Shown one piece after another: positions 42,003-50,636 of a DNA stretch of 64,000 nt (position 1 is the first letter of the stretch; each line of letters begins with the position of its first letter). Below the pieces are notes generated by a model. It made no database searches. It had not been told where the DNA came from and worked only from the letters and a program-made list of their open reading frames with translations. Made by a program: the position numbers and the translations under genes. The stretch is taken from NCBI RefSeq assembly GCF_042665545.1, contig NZ_JBHTCM010000025.1, positions 96,673 through 160,672 on the forward strand, written 5' to 3'. This stretch comes from Rhodocista pekingensis. Lineage in GTDB: Bacteria > Pseudomonadota > Alphaproteobacteria > Azospirillales > Azospirillaceae.

Positions 42003-44972
42003 TCAGAACTGCGCCGTCAGGCCGACGAAGACATAACGTCCCAGGGCGTCGTAGACCTGGGGATAGGTGTTGCCGTTGCCGAAGCCGGTGCCGACCTCGG
42101 AGCTGACCGGCGGGTCGTTGTCGAACAGGTTGTTGACGCCGGCATTGAGGGTGAAGCCCTCGTAGAACTCCCAGTTGGCCGCCAGATCGAAGTAGTCCTG
42201 GCTGTCCAGCGTCTCGTCGATCGCGGCGAAGTTGCCGCTCAGATCGGGATCGTCGGACGAGAGGTCCAGGTTGACCTTGGCGATGTGCCGCCAGCTCAGC
42301 GACACGTCCAGCCCGAACGGCGCCGACCAGGTGACGCGCGCCTTGTGGCGCCACTCCGGCAGGGGCACCTCGCAGGTCGGGCCGTAATAGCCGGCGCAGT
42401 CGTACTCGACATCCAGCACCGGCACCGGCTTGCTCTCGAATTTGTCGAGCCAGGTGCCGATGAAGGTGAAGGACAGGCCACCCCGGTCGGGCAGGCCCAG
42501 GTCGGCCAGATCCATCCGGTAGGCCACTTCGAGGTCGATGCCGGAGGTCTCCAGCGTGCCGAGGTTCAGGTTGAACGCCTCGATGTAGCCCTCGGGGTCG
42601 GTCCACAGGCTGCCGCCCGCGCCGCGCTGGATGAAGCCGCAGAAATACGGATCGCCCGTTCGGCCGCACTGGTCCAGCGCCAGGGTCGGCGGCACCGTGC
42701 CGATCTGGTCCTCCAGCTTGATGCGGAAATAGTCCAGGGCGACGCTGAAGTTCGCCAGGAAGCCGGGCGTGAAGACGGCCCCCAGCGCGATGGTGTCGGA
42801 CTTCTCCGGGTCCAGTTCCGTGTTGCCGCCGGCAAGCTGGTTGAACTGCCCGGCCGGGTTGTTGAGGATGCGGCCGTACTGCTCCGGCGTCACGCCGGTG
42901 TTCGCGCACTGCTCCAGGGTGAAGGTCGGCGTGGCGCCGGAGCAGGGGTCCTCGGACAGGTCGAACAGGCCGACGCCCTGTGCCGCGAACAGCTCGCGCA
43001 CATTGGGCGCCCGGACGGCCCGGTTGTAGCTGGCGCGCAGGCGGATGTCCGCCGTCGGCGACCAGTCGCCCGCCACCTTGTAGGTGTTGGTCGTGCCCGA
43101 GGTGCTGTAGTCGGACCAGCGATAGCCCAGGTCCAGGCTGAGCTGCTCCACGAAAGGCTTGTCCTGGACCAGCGGGATGCGCAGCTCCCCGAACAGCTCG
43201 CGCACGTCGAAGGCGCCGTCCACGCTGATCGTGGGGCCGCCCTGGCCGGCCAGATCGCCGGTGGTGAAGGCGGCATCGGTGCGCAGCTCCAGCTCCTCGC
43301 GCCGGTACTCCGCCCCCAGGGCGATGGCGATGCCGTCCGTCGCCAGCGGGCTCCGGACCCCGTACTGGCCCAGATCGCCGGAGACCGAAGCGGTCAGCAC
43401 CTCCTGCACCGTCTCGCCTTCCTGGAAGCCGGGGGTCTGGAGATAGTCCAGGGCCTCCTGCGTGACGCCGCCGATCTGGAACAGGTTGTACGGCCGGCAG
43501 GCCGGGTCCGTGCCGTCCACGAAGGAGCGGCAGGCGGGCTGGCCGGTCTCGGGGTCGGTCACGACATCCAGGGCCCGCTGGCTGCGGGCGATGGAGAAGT
43601 CGTTCAGATAGTTCTCGGCGAACACCACCGTGCCGTACTGGTAGGAGGCGTCATAGCTCCACCCCTCCGTGAAGTCGCCGCGGAAGCCGCCGACGAAGCG
43701 GTAGGAGGTGTGGCGCAGATCGTCCTGGCGCCCGCCGCCCTCGACATTGCGCCGGCCGATCAGCAGTTCGGCCGTGTCGTCGGGGCCGAGCCCCTGCGCG
43801 GTGCAGAGGGTCGCCGCCTGCTGCGGCGACAGGAAGGGGTTCGAACAGGGGGTGGTGAAGCTGCCGACGAACAGGCCGCTGGGCGCGATCTGGGCCACCG
43901 TCCGGTCGTCATGGAACATGAAGGTGGAATAGACCTCGACCGTCTCATTGAACTCGTAGCGGCCGAAGGCGCCCGCCGTATAGCGTTCGTCCGGACGCTG
44001 GTAGTAGTTCAGCGGCCCGAAATTGTAGAGGTCGGTCGACAGGTCGAACGGGCGGAAGCCGCCGGTGGCCTGATCGAGCGTCAGCTCCTGGTCGCCGCCG
44101 ACGACGAAGTAGCCGGGATAGGTGGTGGCGGACCCGGCGCAGACATAGCCGGAGCCGTCGTCGTTGGTGCCCAGGGCGCAGGAGCTGTAGTCGCGCTTGG
44201 ACTGCACGACGGGGTCGATCTCGCGGTAGCCGGCGTAGATCGTGATGTTGCCCTTGCCGTTGGCCGAGTTCATGCCCAGCACGCCGGTGATGTCGCGGGT
44301 GAAGCCGTCCGTGACATCGTCCTTGGGCAGCTCGTAGTTGGCGGCACGGACGACATCGGCCAGACGGTTGTCGTTCTTGTGCTGGAAGAAGCTGTACTGG
44401 GCGTCCACCCGGGCGCCCTCGAAATCGTCCTGCATGATGAAGTTGACGACACCGGCCACCGCGTCGGAGCCGTAGACCGCGGAGGCGCCACCCGTCACCA
44501 CCTCGACCCGCTCCACCAGGGCGGCCGGGATCTGGTTCAGGTCGGGGGCGGAACTGGCGTCCGTGCCGCCCGGCGTGCCGGCGGGCAGCCGCTTGCCGTC
44601 CACCAGCACCAGGGTGCGGGTCGGGCCCAGGTTGCGCAGGTCCACCGTCGCCGTGCCGGTGGACCCGTTGGAGACGTTGCCGCCCTGGTCGGCGAAGGCC
44701 TGCGGCAGGTTGTTGACCAGGTCCTCGACCCGCGTCGTGCCCTGGAAGTCGAACTCCTCGCTGCCGATGACCGTCACCGGGCTCGTGCTGGTCAGGTTGC
44801 CCTGGCGGATGCGCGAGCCGGTGACGATGATCTCCTCGACCTGACCCTGCGGGGTCTGCGCCGCGGCCGGAAGGACGGTCGCCAGCGTTCCCAGTGCGGC
44901 CCCGGCCAGCATGGAGGCACGGAGCGTTCCGGGCACCCGGCGCGCCCGATGGTTCCCTGTCAGTCTGCTCAT
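42003..44972 (-). CDS. large TonB-dependent receptor
   Basis: A 989-residue receptor of the same subfamily as that at 24589-27522. The start is ATG 44972, giving a signal peptide ending at about residue 38 (LPAAA-Q). The TonB-box-like EEIIVTGSRI is at 46-55. The plug has ATVDLRNLGPTRTLVLVDGKRLP and RVEVVTGGASAVYGSDAVAGVVNFIM. The barrel carries several cysteine pairs in extracellular loops (for example near CSGATPTFTLEQC), suggesting disulfides that stabilise loops. The C terminus is YVFVGLTAQF with terminal Phe. Ligand unknown. The AT-rich upstream region contains a dyad likely bound by a repressor. Confidence 0.93.
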   Translation of the reverse strand: MSRLTGNHRARRVPGTLRASMLAGAALGTLATVLPAAAQTPQGQVEEIIVTGSRIRQGNLTSTSPVTVIGSEEFDFQGTTRVEDLVNNLPQAFADQGGNVSNGSTGTATVDLRNLGPTRTLVLVDGKRLPAGTPGGTDASSAPDLNQIPAALVERVEVVTGGASAVYGSDAVAGVVNFIMQDDFEGARVDAQYSFFQHKNDNRLADVVRAANYELPKDDVTDGFTRDITGVLGMNSANGKGNITIYAGYREIDPVVQSKRDYSSCALGTNDDGSGYVCAGSATTYPGYFVVGGDQELTLDQATGGFRPFDLSTDLYNFGPLNYYQRPDERYTAGAFGRYEFNETVEVYSTFMFHDDRTVAQIAPSGLFVGSFTTPCSNPFLSPQQAATLCTAQGLGPDDTAELLIGRRNVEGGGRQDDLRHTSYRFVGGFRGDFTEGWSYDASYQYGTVVFAENYLNDFSIARSQRALDVVTDPETGQPACRSFVDGTDPACRPYNLFQIGGVTQEALDYLQTPGFQEGETVQEVLTASVSGDLGQYGVRSPLATDGIAIALGAEYRREELELRTDAAFTTGDLAGQGGPTISVDGAFDVRELFGELRIPLVQDKPFVEQLSLDLGYRWSDYSTSGTTNTYKVAGDWSPTADIRLRASYNRAVRAPNVRELFAAQGVGLFDLSEDPCSGATPTFTLEQCANTGVTPEQYGRILNNPAGQFNQLAGGNTELDPEKSDTIALGAVFTPGFLANFSVALDYFRIKLEDQIGTVPPTLALDQCGRTGDPYFCGFIQRGAGGSLWTDPEGYIEAFNLNLGTLETSGIDLEVAYRMDLADLGLPDRGGLSFTFIGTWLDKFESKPVPVLDVEYDCAGYYGPTCEVPLPEWRHKARVTWSAPFGLDVSLSWRHIAKVNLDLSSDDPDLSGNFAAIDETLDSQDYFDLAANWEFYEGFTLNAGVNNLFDNDPPVSSEVGTGFGNGNTYPQVYDALGRYVFVGLTAQF

Positions 44973-45162
44973 TCCCGGTTCCCTGTTCCGGCGGCCGTTG
45001 CGGCCTGCCGTTCGTTGTCGCGGGCCACCCGGCCGCGCCGGGTGACGGTTGCCGCCCCCCGTCAGCGCAGGCGATGCCGGGCAGGCCATTCCCGCGAGCT
45101 AGCATCGGGAACTTCGGATTCGGAATGTCGCGAAAGAGAAAGGGCGCCAAGATCTGGCGCGT

Positions 45163-45193
45163 GTTGAAAACTTGCAACAACTTACCCACTATA
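45163..45193 (-). promoter_or_regulatory. promoter with operator-like dyad for the TonB receptor
   Basis: On the minus strand a TATAGT -10-like hexamer (45193-45188) is followed by a dyad GTTGAAAACTTGCAAC (45163-45178; 12 of 16 positions symmetric, form GTTGnAAnnnnTTnCAAC with short centre). The dyad would overlap the start of transcription, a repressor position; the shape is like LacI-family operators. A -35 box is not clear. A hairpin GGGTGA-TTTAT-TCACCC lies at 45227-45243. The rest of the 446-bp gap (44973-45418) shows no gene. Confidence 0.4.
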
Positions 45194-45418
45194 AAGCAGT
45201 ATGATTTGTTTAGCGGTTGATTGCGTGGGTGATTTATTCACCCGACCGTCATAGGAAGGCGGGCATATCATGTGCGTGAATACATAGGCTGCGGGGCGCC
45301 TGTCCGGCGCATCCCCGCCCTTTCGGAAGGGGCAGTCTGCGCGAGGCGCCCAAGCGCGATGACGCTGCGGGCGTTCCCGCCCGGCGTCATGCCCCGACTC
45401 CGCCCGGCGGCGGATACC

Positions 45419-46963
45419 CTATCTGTGACGGGCCAGCTCGGCTGCCTCGAAGGCGGCAAGCGCCGCCTCCAGCCGCCACTGGGTCCGGGCTTTCTCGCTG
45501 CCGGCCAGGAACCCGGCGCAGGCCGGGCCGGGGGAGGGGATGCCGGGACCGTCGCCCGCGCAGGCGGGGACGATCCGGGTCGTCTCCGCATCGGCCCAGA
45601 GGTCGTCGCCGGGCAGGAAGCTGTAGCGCAGGCTGTCCCGCGACAGCCGCTTCACGGTCGCGTAGTCCAGCCCGAACCAGCGCACGGCCTTCACGTACTC
45701 CAGCGCCAGCGTCGAGCGGGAGACGCCCTGGTCGTCGGTGGCGAGCACCAGCGGTACGCCATGGGCGCGGTAGAGCCGGAACGGGTGGGTGTCGCGGTCC
45801 AGGTGCAGGATCTGCTCGTTGCTGGTCAGCAGCACCTCGACCGGGATGCGCTCCCGCGCCATCCGGTCCAATGTCGCGGCGGCGTCCGTCTCATAGGCGA
45901 TGGCGGCGCCATGGCCGATCCGGTCTGCCCCGGCCACGGCGACGGATTTCGTGATGTGGTCGCGCAGGGCGGCCGGCGGCGCCAGCACCGGGGTCAGCTC
46001 ACCGGCGTGCAGGGCGAGGTTCAGGTGCGGGAAACGGGCCGTGACGAAGCCCAGCACCCGCATCTGCGCGTCGAAGTCGCGCAGGGCCGACGGCCCGTCC
46101 TCCGGCGCCACGAGGTTGAGCCCGACCACGCGGGGATCGGCCCCCGCCAGGGTCGCGGCGAACACCGCCTGGACGAAGACCTCGGCCGGGGTGCCGCTCC
46201 GGTTCGCCTGGAGGATGTAGCGGATGCCGACGGCGCAGGCGGCCGGCCCGCTCCCGTCCGGGCCGCAGCCCAGCACCGCCCGCTGGCGCGCCTCGTGCCG
46301 GTCCAGATCGGCCCGGGCCGCCGTGACCGCCGCGTCCAGGGCCGGGCCGCGCACGGCGGAGAGCTGGGCGTCCAGATCGTCCGACCAGCGCAGGGTGGCG
46401 GCCAGGGCGCGCAGGTCGGCCGAGCGCAGGGACAGCATCTCCTCCAGATGCAGGATGTGCTCGTCCGCCGCGATGCGGGCCACCTCCGCCAGCATGTCAC
46501 CCGTGCGGACGGCGGAGACGGCACCGAACCGGCCGAAGGTGGAGAAGAACTGGTCGCGCCCGTCCACCATGCCGGTGCCGGTGCCGCGGATCGACAGCGC
46601 GTTCAGCATCTCGCCATGGCCGCCGGGCGCCTTGGCGTGATCCGCCACCGCCGGCACCCCGTCGGCCGGGCGGCAGGGCGGCGGCAGGATGGCGCGGGCC
46701 GCGCGGTCGAAGCACAGCCCGTCCTGCTGCGCCCAGGTGACGAAGCTCTCGGCATAGACCGCACCGCTCAGATGGCTGTGCAGGTCGGCCCCCTTCGGCA
46801 GGGCCGTGAGGAACCGGGTGAGCTGCGCCGCGTCCGTCCGGGCCGCGTCGAACACCGCCTCCATGTCCATGGTTGACGGTTGCGTCGGTCCCCGCTCCGG
46901 CAGCGCCGCGCATCCCGTCGTCAGCAGGGAGAGGAGCAGCAGCAGGGGCAGGGCACGGCGCAT
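45419..46963 (-). CDS. adenosine-deaminase-family lipoprotein (ADGF-like)
   Basis: A 514-residue metal-dependent deaminase homologue with a lipoprotein signal (lipobox TTGC, acylated Cys18), so it should sit in the periplasm or outer membrane. Zinc ligands and catalytic residues of the adenosine deaminase family are visible: ADLHSHLSGAV (His62, His64), LALHAGELT, DRIGHGAAI and the catalytic region LATDDQGVSRS. The length and the extra N-terminal region resemble secreted adenosine deaminase growth-factor-type enzymes more than cytoplasmic Add. It could deaminate external adenosine or a related purine. It is divergent from atoE. I used ATG 46963, which begins the signal peptide. Confidence 0.85.
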   Translation of the reverse strand: MRRALPLLLLLSLLTTGCAALPERGPTQPSTMDMEAVFDAARTDAAQLTRFLTALPKGADLHSHLSGAVYAESFVTWAQQDGLCFDRAARAILPPPCRPADGVPAVADHAKAPGGHGEMLNALSIRGTGTGMVDGRDQFFSTFGRFGAVSAVRTGDMLAEVARIAADEHILHLEEMLSLRSADLRALAATLRWSDDLDAQLSAVRGPALDAAVTAARADLDRHEARQRAVLGCGPDGSGPAACAVGIRYILQANRSGTPAEVFVQAVFAATLAGADPRVVGLNLVAPEDGPSALRDFDAQMRVLGFVTARFPHLNLALHAGELTPVLAPPAALRDHITKSVAVAGADRIGHGAAIAYETDAAATLDRMARERIPVEVLLTSNEQILHLDRDTHPFRLYRAHGVPLVLATDDQGVSRSTLALEYVKAVRWFGLDYATVKRLSRDSLRYSFLPGDDLWADAETTRIVPACAGDGPGIPSPGPACAGFLAGSEKARTQWRLEAALAAFEAAELARHR

Positions 46964-47084
46964 CGGATCTGTCCGGGAAGGCGGAACGGAAGTGCCGATA
47001 TGACCAGATCGGAGGCGCCGTGCAAACGGGGTATCGCCCGGTGCCGGGGGCGCATCGCCGCGATGGCGGGAACGAAGCGACCGG

Positions 47085-47128
47085 CCGGGCGTCATTACGG
47101 GTAGAACCGGGCGTCACTGCTGGTAGAA
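47085..47128 (+). promoter_or_regulatory. tandem 22-bp direct repeat upstream of atoE
   Basis: Two adjacent 22-bp units (47085-47106 and 47107-47128), each starting CCGGGCGTCA and ending GGTAGAA, with three mismatches between them. The repeat length is two DNA turns, so proteins bound to both copies would sit on the same face. It ends 54 bp before the atoE start in the divergent region between atoE and the deaminase gene. Confidence 0.55.
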
Positions 47129-47182
47129 GGATGGCCACGGGCGGGATTTCCCGCCGCCGCTGGCCATCACTGAGGAGAAAGC

Positions 47183-48496
47183 ATGTTCCGACCGTTGACG
47201 CTGGCCTCGACCCGCCTGACCGAACGCTTCCTTCCCGATCCCTATGTCCTGGTGCTGCTGCTGACGATTCTGGTGTTCGTCCTGGGCATCGCCGTCGAGG
47301 GCCAGTCCCCCCTGGCGATGGTGGAGCACTGGGGCAAGGGCTTCTGGCAGTTGCTGGAATTCAGCATGCAGATGCTTCTGGTGCTGGTCACCGGCTTCGT
47401 GCTCGCCAGCACGCCCGTCTTCGCCCGCCTGCTCGGGGCGCTGGCCACGCTGGCGCGGAGCCCGGGTCAGGCGGTCGTGCTGGTCACGGTCGTCTCCCTG
47501 GTCGCAAGCTGGGTGAACTGGGGGTTCGGGCTGGTGATCGGGGCCCTGTTCGCCCGCCAGCTCGCCCGCCGGGTGCGGGTCGATTACCCGCTGCTGATCG
47601 CTTCCGCCTACAGCGGCTTCGTCGTCTGGCACGGCGGCCTTTCGGGGTCGGTGCCCCTGGTCATCGCCACACCTGGCCATTTCACGGAGAAGATGATCGG
47701 CGTCGTGCCGACCAGCGAGACGATCTTCGCCGGCTTCAACCTGACCATCGTCCTGGCCCTGTTCGTGCTGATCCCCCTCGCCAACCGGCTGATGCTGGGG
47801 CATGGGGCACGCCCGGTCTTCGTGGACCCGGACAGGCTGACCGACCCGACGCCCGCGACCGGGGCCGTGGCGGAGCGGCCGGCCGAGCATCTGGAGCACA
47901 GCCGGCTGCTGGCACTGGCGATCGGGGGACTCGGTCTTGCCTATCTCGCCGTCCATGTCTGGGGCCAGGGCGGCGGCCTGAACCTCAACATCGTCAATTT
48001 CGGATTCCTGATGCTGGGAATCCTCCTGCACGGCACGCCCTACCGCTTCCTGCGCAGCCTGGAGGAAGCGGTGAAGGGCGCTGCCGGCATCATCATCCAG
48101 TTCCCCTTCTATGCCGGGATCATGGGCATGATGGTGGGATCGGGGCTGGCGCGCGATCTCTCGGCCTGGTTCGTCTCGATCTCGACGGCCCAGACCCTGC
48201 CGCTCTTCACCTTCTGGAGCGCGGGGCTGCTGAACATCCTGATCCCGTCGGGCGGCGGCCAGTGGGCGGTGCAGTCCCAGGTGATGCTGCCCGCCGCCCT
48301 GGAGCTTCAGGCGGACGTGCCGCGCACGGCCATGGCGGTCGCCTGGGGCGATGCCTGGACCAACATGATCCAGCCCTTCTGGGCCCTGCCGGCCCTGGCC
48401 ATCGCGGGGCTGCGGGCCAAGGATGTGATGGGCTACTGCCTCGTCATCCTGCTGCTCTCGGGCGTCGTCATCTCCCTGGGCTTCCTTTTTCTGTAG
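47183..48496 (+). CDS. atoE: short-chain fatty acid transporter (AtoE family)
   Basis: A 437-residue membrane protein with about 11 helices. The N terminus LTERFLPDPYVLVLLLTILVFVLG and the segment VASWVNWGFGLVIGALFARQLARR, then SAYSGFVVWHGGLSGSVPLVIATPGH, are marks of AtoE, which carries acetoacetate and other short fatty acids. The C-terminal IPSGGGQWAVQSQVM and WGDAWTNMIQPFWALP are also typical. It acts at the inner membrane. The ribosome binding site is GAGGAGAAAGC. No fatty-acid degradation gene is adjacent. Confidence 0.92.
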   Translation: MFRPLTLASTRLTERFLPDPYVLVLLLTILVFVLGIAVEGQSPLAMVEHWGKGFWQLLEFSMQMLLVLVTGFVLASTPVFARLLGALATLARSPGQAVVLVTVVSLVASWVNWGFGLVIGALFARQLARRVRVDYPLLIASAYSGFVVWHGGLSGSVPLVIATPGHFTEKMIGVVPTSETIFAGFNLTIVLALFVLIPLANRLMLGHGARPVFVDPDRLTDPTPATGAVAERPAEHLEHSRLLALAIGGLGLAYLAVHVWGQGGGLNLNIVNFGFLMLGILLHGTPYRFLRSLEEAVKGAAGIIIQFPFYAGIMGMMVGSGLARDLSAWFVSISTAQTLPLFTFWSAGLLNILIPSGGGQWAVQSQVMLPAALELQADVPRTAMAVAWGDAWTNMIQPFWALPALAIAGLRAKDVMGYCLVILLLSGVVISLGFLFL

Positions 48497-48518
48497 GCGG
48501 TACCCCTGGCTGGTGGAC

Positions 48519-48542
48519 GGTGCCGCCCGCTAAGGCGGCACC
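48519..48542. terminator. hairpin between atoE and bluB
   Basis: GGTGCCGCC-CGCTAA-GGCGGCACC, a perfect 9-bp stem between the converging ends of atoE (48496) and bluB (48552). No T-run is present. Confidence 0.55.
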
Positions 48543-48551
48543 GGCGCCGGA

Positions 48552-49259
48552 TCACCCGAGCTGCTTCAGGAGCGCTTCCTCGCCCGTGCGGCCGTGCCAG
48601 CGGTCGAACCAGACCACGTCGCGCAGCGGCGTGCGGGGCAGCCAGCCCGCCGCTTCCAGCTCCGGGTTCTGGAAGAAGTGCGAGACATAGCCGACGCAGA
48701 GATAGGCGATGGTCTGGATCGAGGCCGGGATGCCCAACGCCTCACGCAGGTCGGCATGGCGCAGGATGCTGACCCAGCCCACGCCGACATTCTCCGCCCG
48801 CGCGGCCAGCCAGAGATTCTGCACGGCGCAGACGGCGCTGTAGAGGTCCATCTCGCGCTGGTGCGTGCGGCCGACCACGACCGGGCCGGTGCGCTCGCGG
48901 TCGCAGGTGACGCAGATGCCCACCGGCGCCTCGACGATGCCCTCCAGCTTCAGCCGGCGGTAGGTCTCCTGCCGGTCGCCCTCGAACATGTCGGCCGCTT
49001 CGGCGTTCGCGGTCTGGAAGGCGTCGCGCACCTTCAGCTTCACGTCCGGGTCGCGCACGACGATGAAGTCCCAGGGCTGCATGAAGCCGACGGACGGCGC
49101 ATGGTGGGCGGCCTTCAGGATGCGCCCCAGCACCTCGTCCGGGATCGGATCGGGCAGGAACTGGCCGCGCACGTCGCGCCGCTTGAAGATGCACTTGTAG
49201 ACGCTGTCGCGCTCGGCGGCGGTGAAGTCTGCGTCGGCCTGATACGGGTTGGCTTCCAT
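48552..49259 (-). CDS. bluB: 5,6-dimethylbenzimidazole synthase
   Basis: A 235-residue flavin-dependent enzyme that destroys FMN to make the lower ligand of cobalamin. Family features: the FMN-binding start YKCIFKRRDVRGQFLPDPIPDEVLGRIL, the lid region HHAPSVGFMQPWDFIVV, and GVGWVSILRHADLREALGIP near the C terminus. The ATG at 49259 keeps the canonical N terminus. A cobalamin riboswitch precedes it, so it is repressed when cobalamin is plentiful. No other cobalamin synthesis gene is in the window. Confidence 0.95.
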   Translation of the reverse strand: MEANPYQADADFTAAERDSVYKCIFKRRDVRGQFLPDPIPDEVLGRILKAAHHAPSVGFMQPWDFIVVRDPDVKLKVRDAFQTANAEAADMFEGDRQETYRRLKLEGIVEAPVGICVTCDRERTGPVVVGRTHQREMDLYSAVCAVQNLWLAARAENVGVGWVSILRHADLREALGIPASIQTIAYLCVGYVSHFFQNPELEAAGWLPRTPLRDVVWFDRWHGRTGEEALLKQLG

Positions 49260-49317
49260 GGTTTCCCCTGCATGGGCAAGCATGGGTCACCGCCCGTCCA
49301 CGGCGGCTTCCCAGGAC

Positions 49318-49478
49318 GTTCCAGGCCGGTCTTCTGACTCAGGCTCAGCCCTTCCGGACACCTTCCCGGCCCGCGGGGCCAGTGGCATCCGTCCGGAAGG
49401 TCCCCTTCACAGCGCTGGGCGCGTGGCAGACTTCCACTGCCTTCCCGATTCTCCCGAAGGCATCCGGGCACCTGGAAC
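49318..49478 (-). ncRNA. cobalamin riboswitch upstream of bluB
   Basis: Reading the minus strand: the P1 stem GTTCCAGG (49478-49471) pairs with CCTGGAAC (49325-49318). Inside are GGGAGAATCGGGAAG, a GCCACTGG element (from about 49390) and the B12 box GAGTCAGAAGACCGGCC (49340-49324), all in the right order for the adenosylcobalamin-sensing class. It ends about 58 bases before the bluB start, where it can control translation or termination. Confidence 0.93.
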
Positions 49479-49634
49479 GGCGCCATCGATACACGGATGC
49501 CGCCGGGCGATCCAGCGCGGCAACGCGCCCCGTCGGGGCAGGGACAGCAGGTCGCGGAAAAGGTCACGGGGCCGATACCGCGCGCGGTGCGGTCGGACGG
49601 CACGGGTCAGGTGGAGCGGTTGCGCCCGACGGGC

Positions 49635-50636
49635 TCAGGCGTTCCAGCAGCGCCGGGCCACGCGCAGCCAGTTGCCGCCCAGGACCATGTCCAGCTCGGG
49701 CGCTGCGAAGCCCAGCCGGGTCAGCGCCTCGACGATGCCGCCCAGGCTTTCGGGCGGTGCGATGGCGATGTCCGGCCGGTAGCCAAGCTCGGGCGACCAG
49801 CGGTCCCGGTGCCGGTGCAGCCAGGCGCGCAGCTCCTCCTGGTCGAACGCGTAGTCCAGGGCCAGACCGACATGCTGCGGCCCGACCAGATCGGCGACAT
49901 AGGCGACATGGGCGGCGATCCGCTCCGGCGTCGGCTCCCCGCCCAGGAACAGGTCCACGCCGTTGATGCCGACCACCCCGCCCGTGGCGGCACAGGCCCG
50001 GATCAGATCGTCGCCGATGTTGCGCCCGTGCGCCTTCAGCGCGTGCGGGTTGGAGTGGGAGAAGATCACCGGCCGGTCGGCGCGCTCCAGCACGTCGCGC
50101 GCGGTGCGCCAGCCGGTATGGCTCAGGCAGACGACCATGCCGGCCTCCTGGATGGCCTGCACGGCACGGGCGCCGGCCGCGGTCAGGCCGGGATCGTCGT
50201 CATGGCAGCCGCCGCCGATGCCCGTGGTCCGGTTGTAGACCAGACTGATCCAGCGCACGCCCAGGGAGCGGTAGATCTCCGCGAATTCCGGGCGGACGGC
50301 GAGCGAGCCCGCCCCTTCGATGTCGAAGGCGACGCCCAGCCGGCCAGTGGCGGCGGCGTCCACCACGTCCTCGGTGCTGCCGGCCAGGCAGTACTCGTCC
50401 GGGCGTGCCTCGATCCAGTCGCGGAAGAAGGCCGCCGTCTCCATGATCTCGGTCGCCGGGGTCTGGTCCATCCCGACATTCAGGCTGACCATGGTGAAGC
50501 CGCTCTCGCGCAGGCGCTGGAGCTGTGGCAGGAAGCTGGCATCCCTGCGTAGCGGCATGCAGGCATGGTTGTCCCAGACGATCCGCGGCCTGCCCGTCAT
50601 GTCCCGTGGCATCGGCCCCTCCCCGGTTCCGGCCAT
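49635..50636 (-). CDS. M19-family (renal-type) dipeptidase
   Basis: A 333-residue metallo-dipeptidase of the amidohydrolase fold. The bridging glutamate is in VAFDIEGAGSL, metal histidines in VVCLSHTGWRTA and VIFSHSNPHALKAHGRN, and the usual second-shell aspartate region in VGLALDYAFD. The first metal motif reads DNHACMPL (His24, Cys26) where the classic enzyme has HxD. Family members cleave dipeptides, often with a D-residue at the C-terminal side. The start ATG 50636 overlaps the stop of the upstream flavoenzyme gene (TGATG), giving translational coupling, and in-frame ATGs at 50612 and 50600 are less likely. It is the last gene of the hydantoinase operon. Confidence 0.88.
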   Translation of the reverse strand: MAGTGEGPMPRDMTGRPRIVWDNHACMPLRRDASFLPQLQRLRESGFTMVSLNVGMDQTPATEIMETAAFFRDWIEARPDEYCLAGSTEDVVDAAATGRLGVAFDIEGAGSLAVRPEFAEIYRSLGVRWISLVYNRTTGIGGGCHDDDPGLTAAGARAVQAIQEAGMVVCLSHTGWRTARDVLERADRPVIFSHSNPHALKAHGRNIGDDLIRACAATGGVVGINGVDLFLGGEPTPERIAAHVAYVADLVGPQHVGLALDYAFDQEELRAWLHRHRDRWSPELGYRPDIAIAPPESLGGIVEALTRLGFAAPELDMVLGGNWLRVARRCWNA

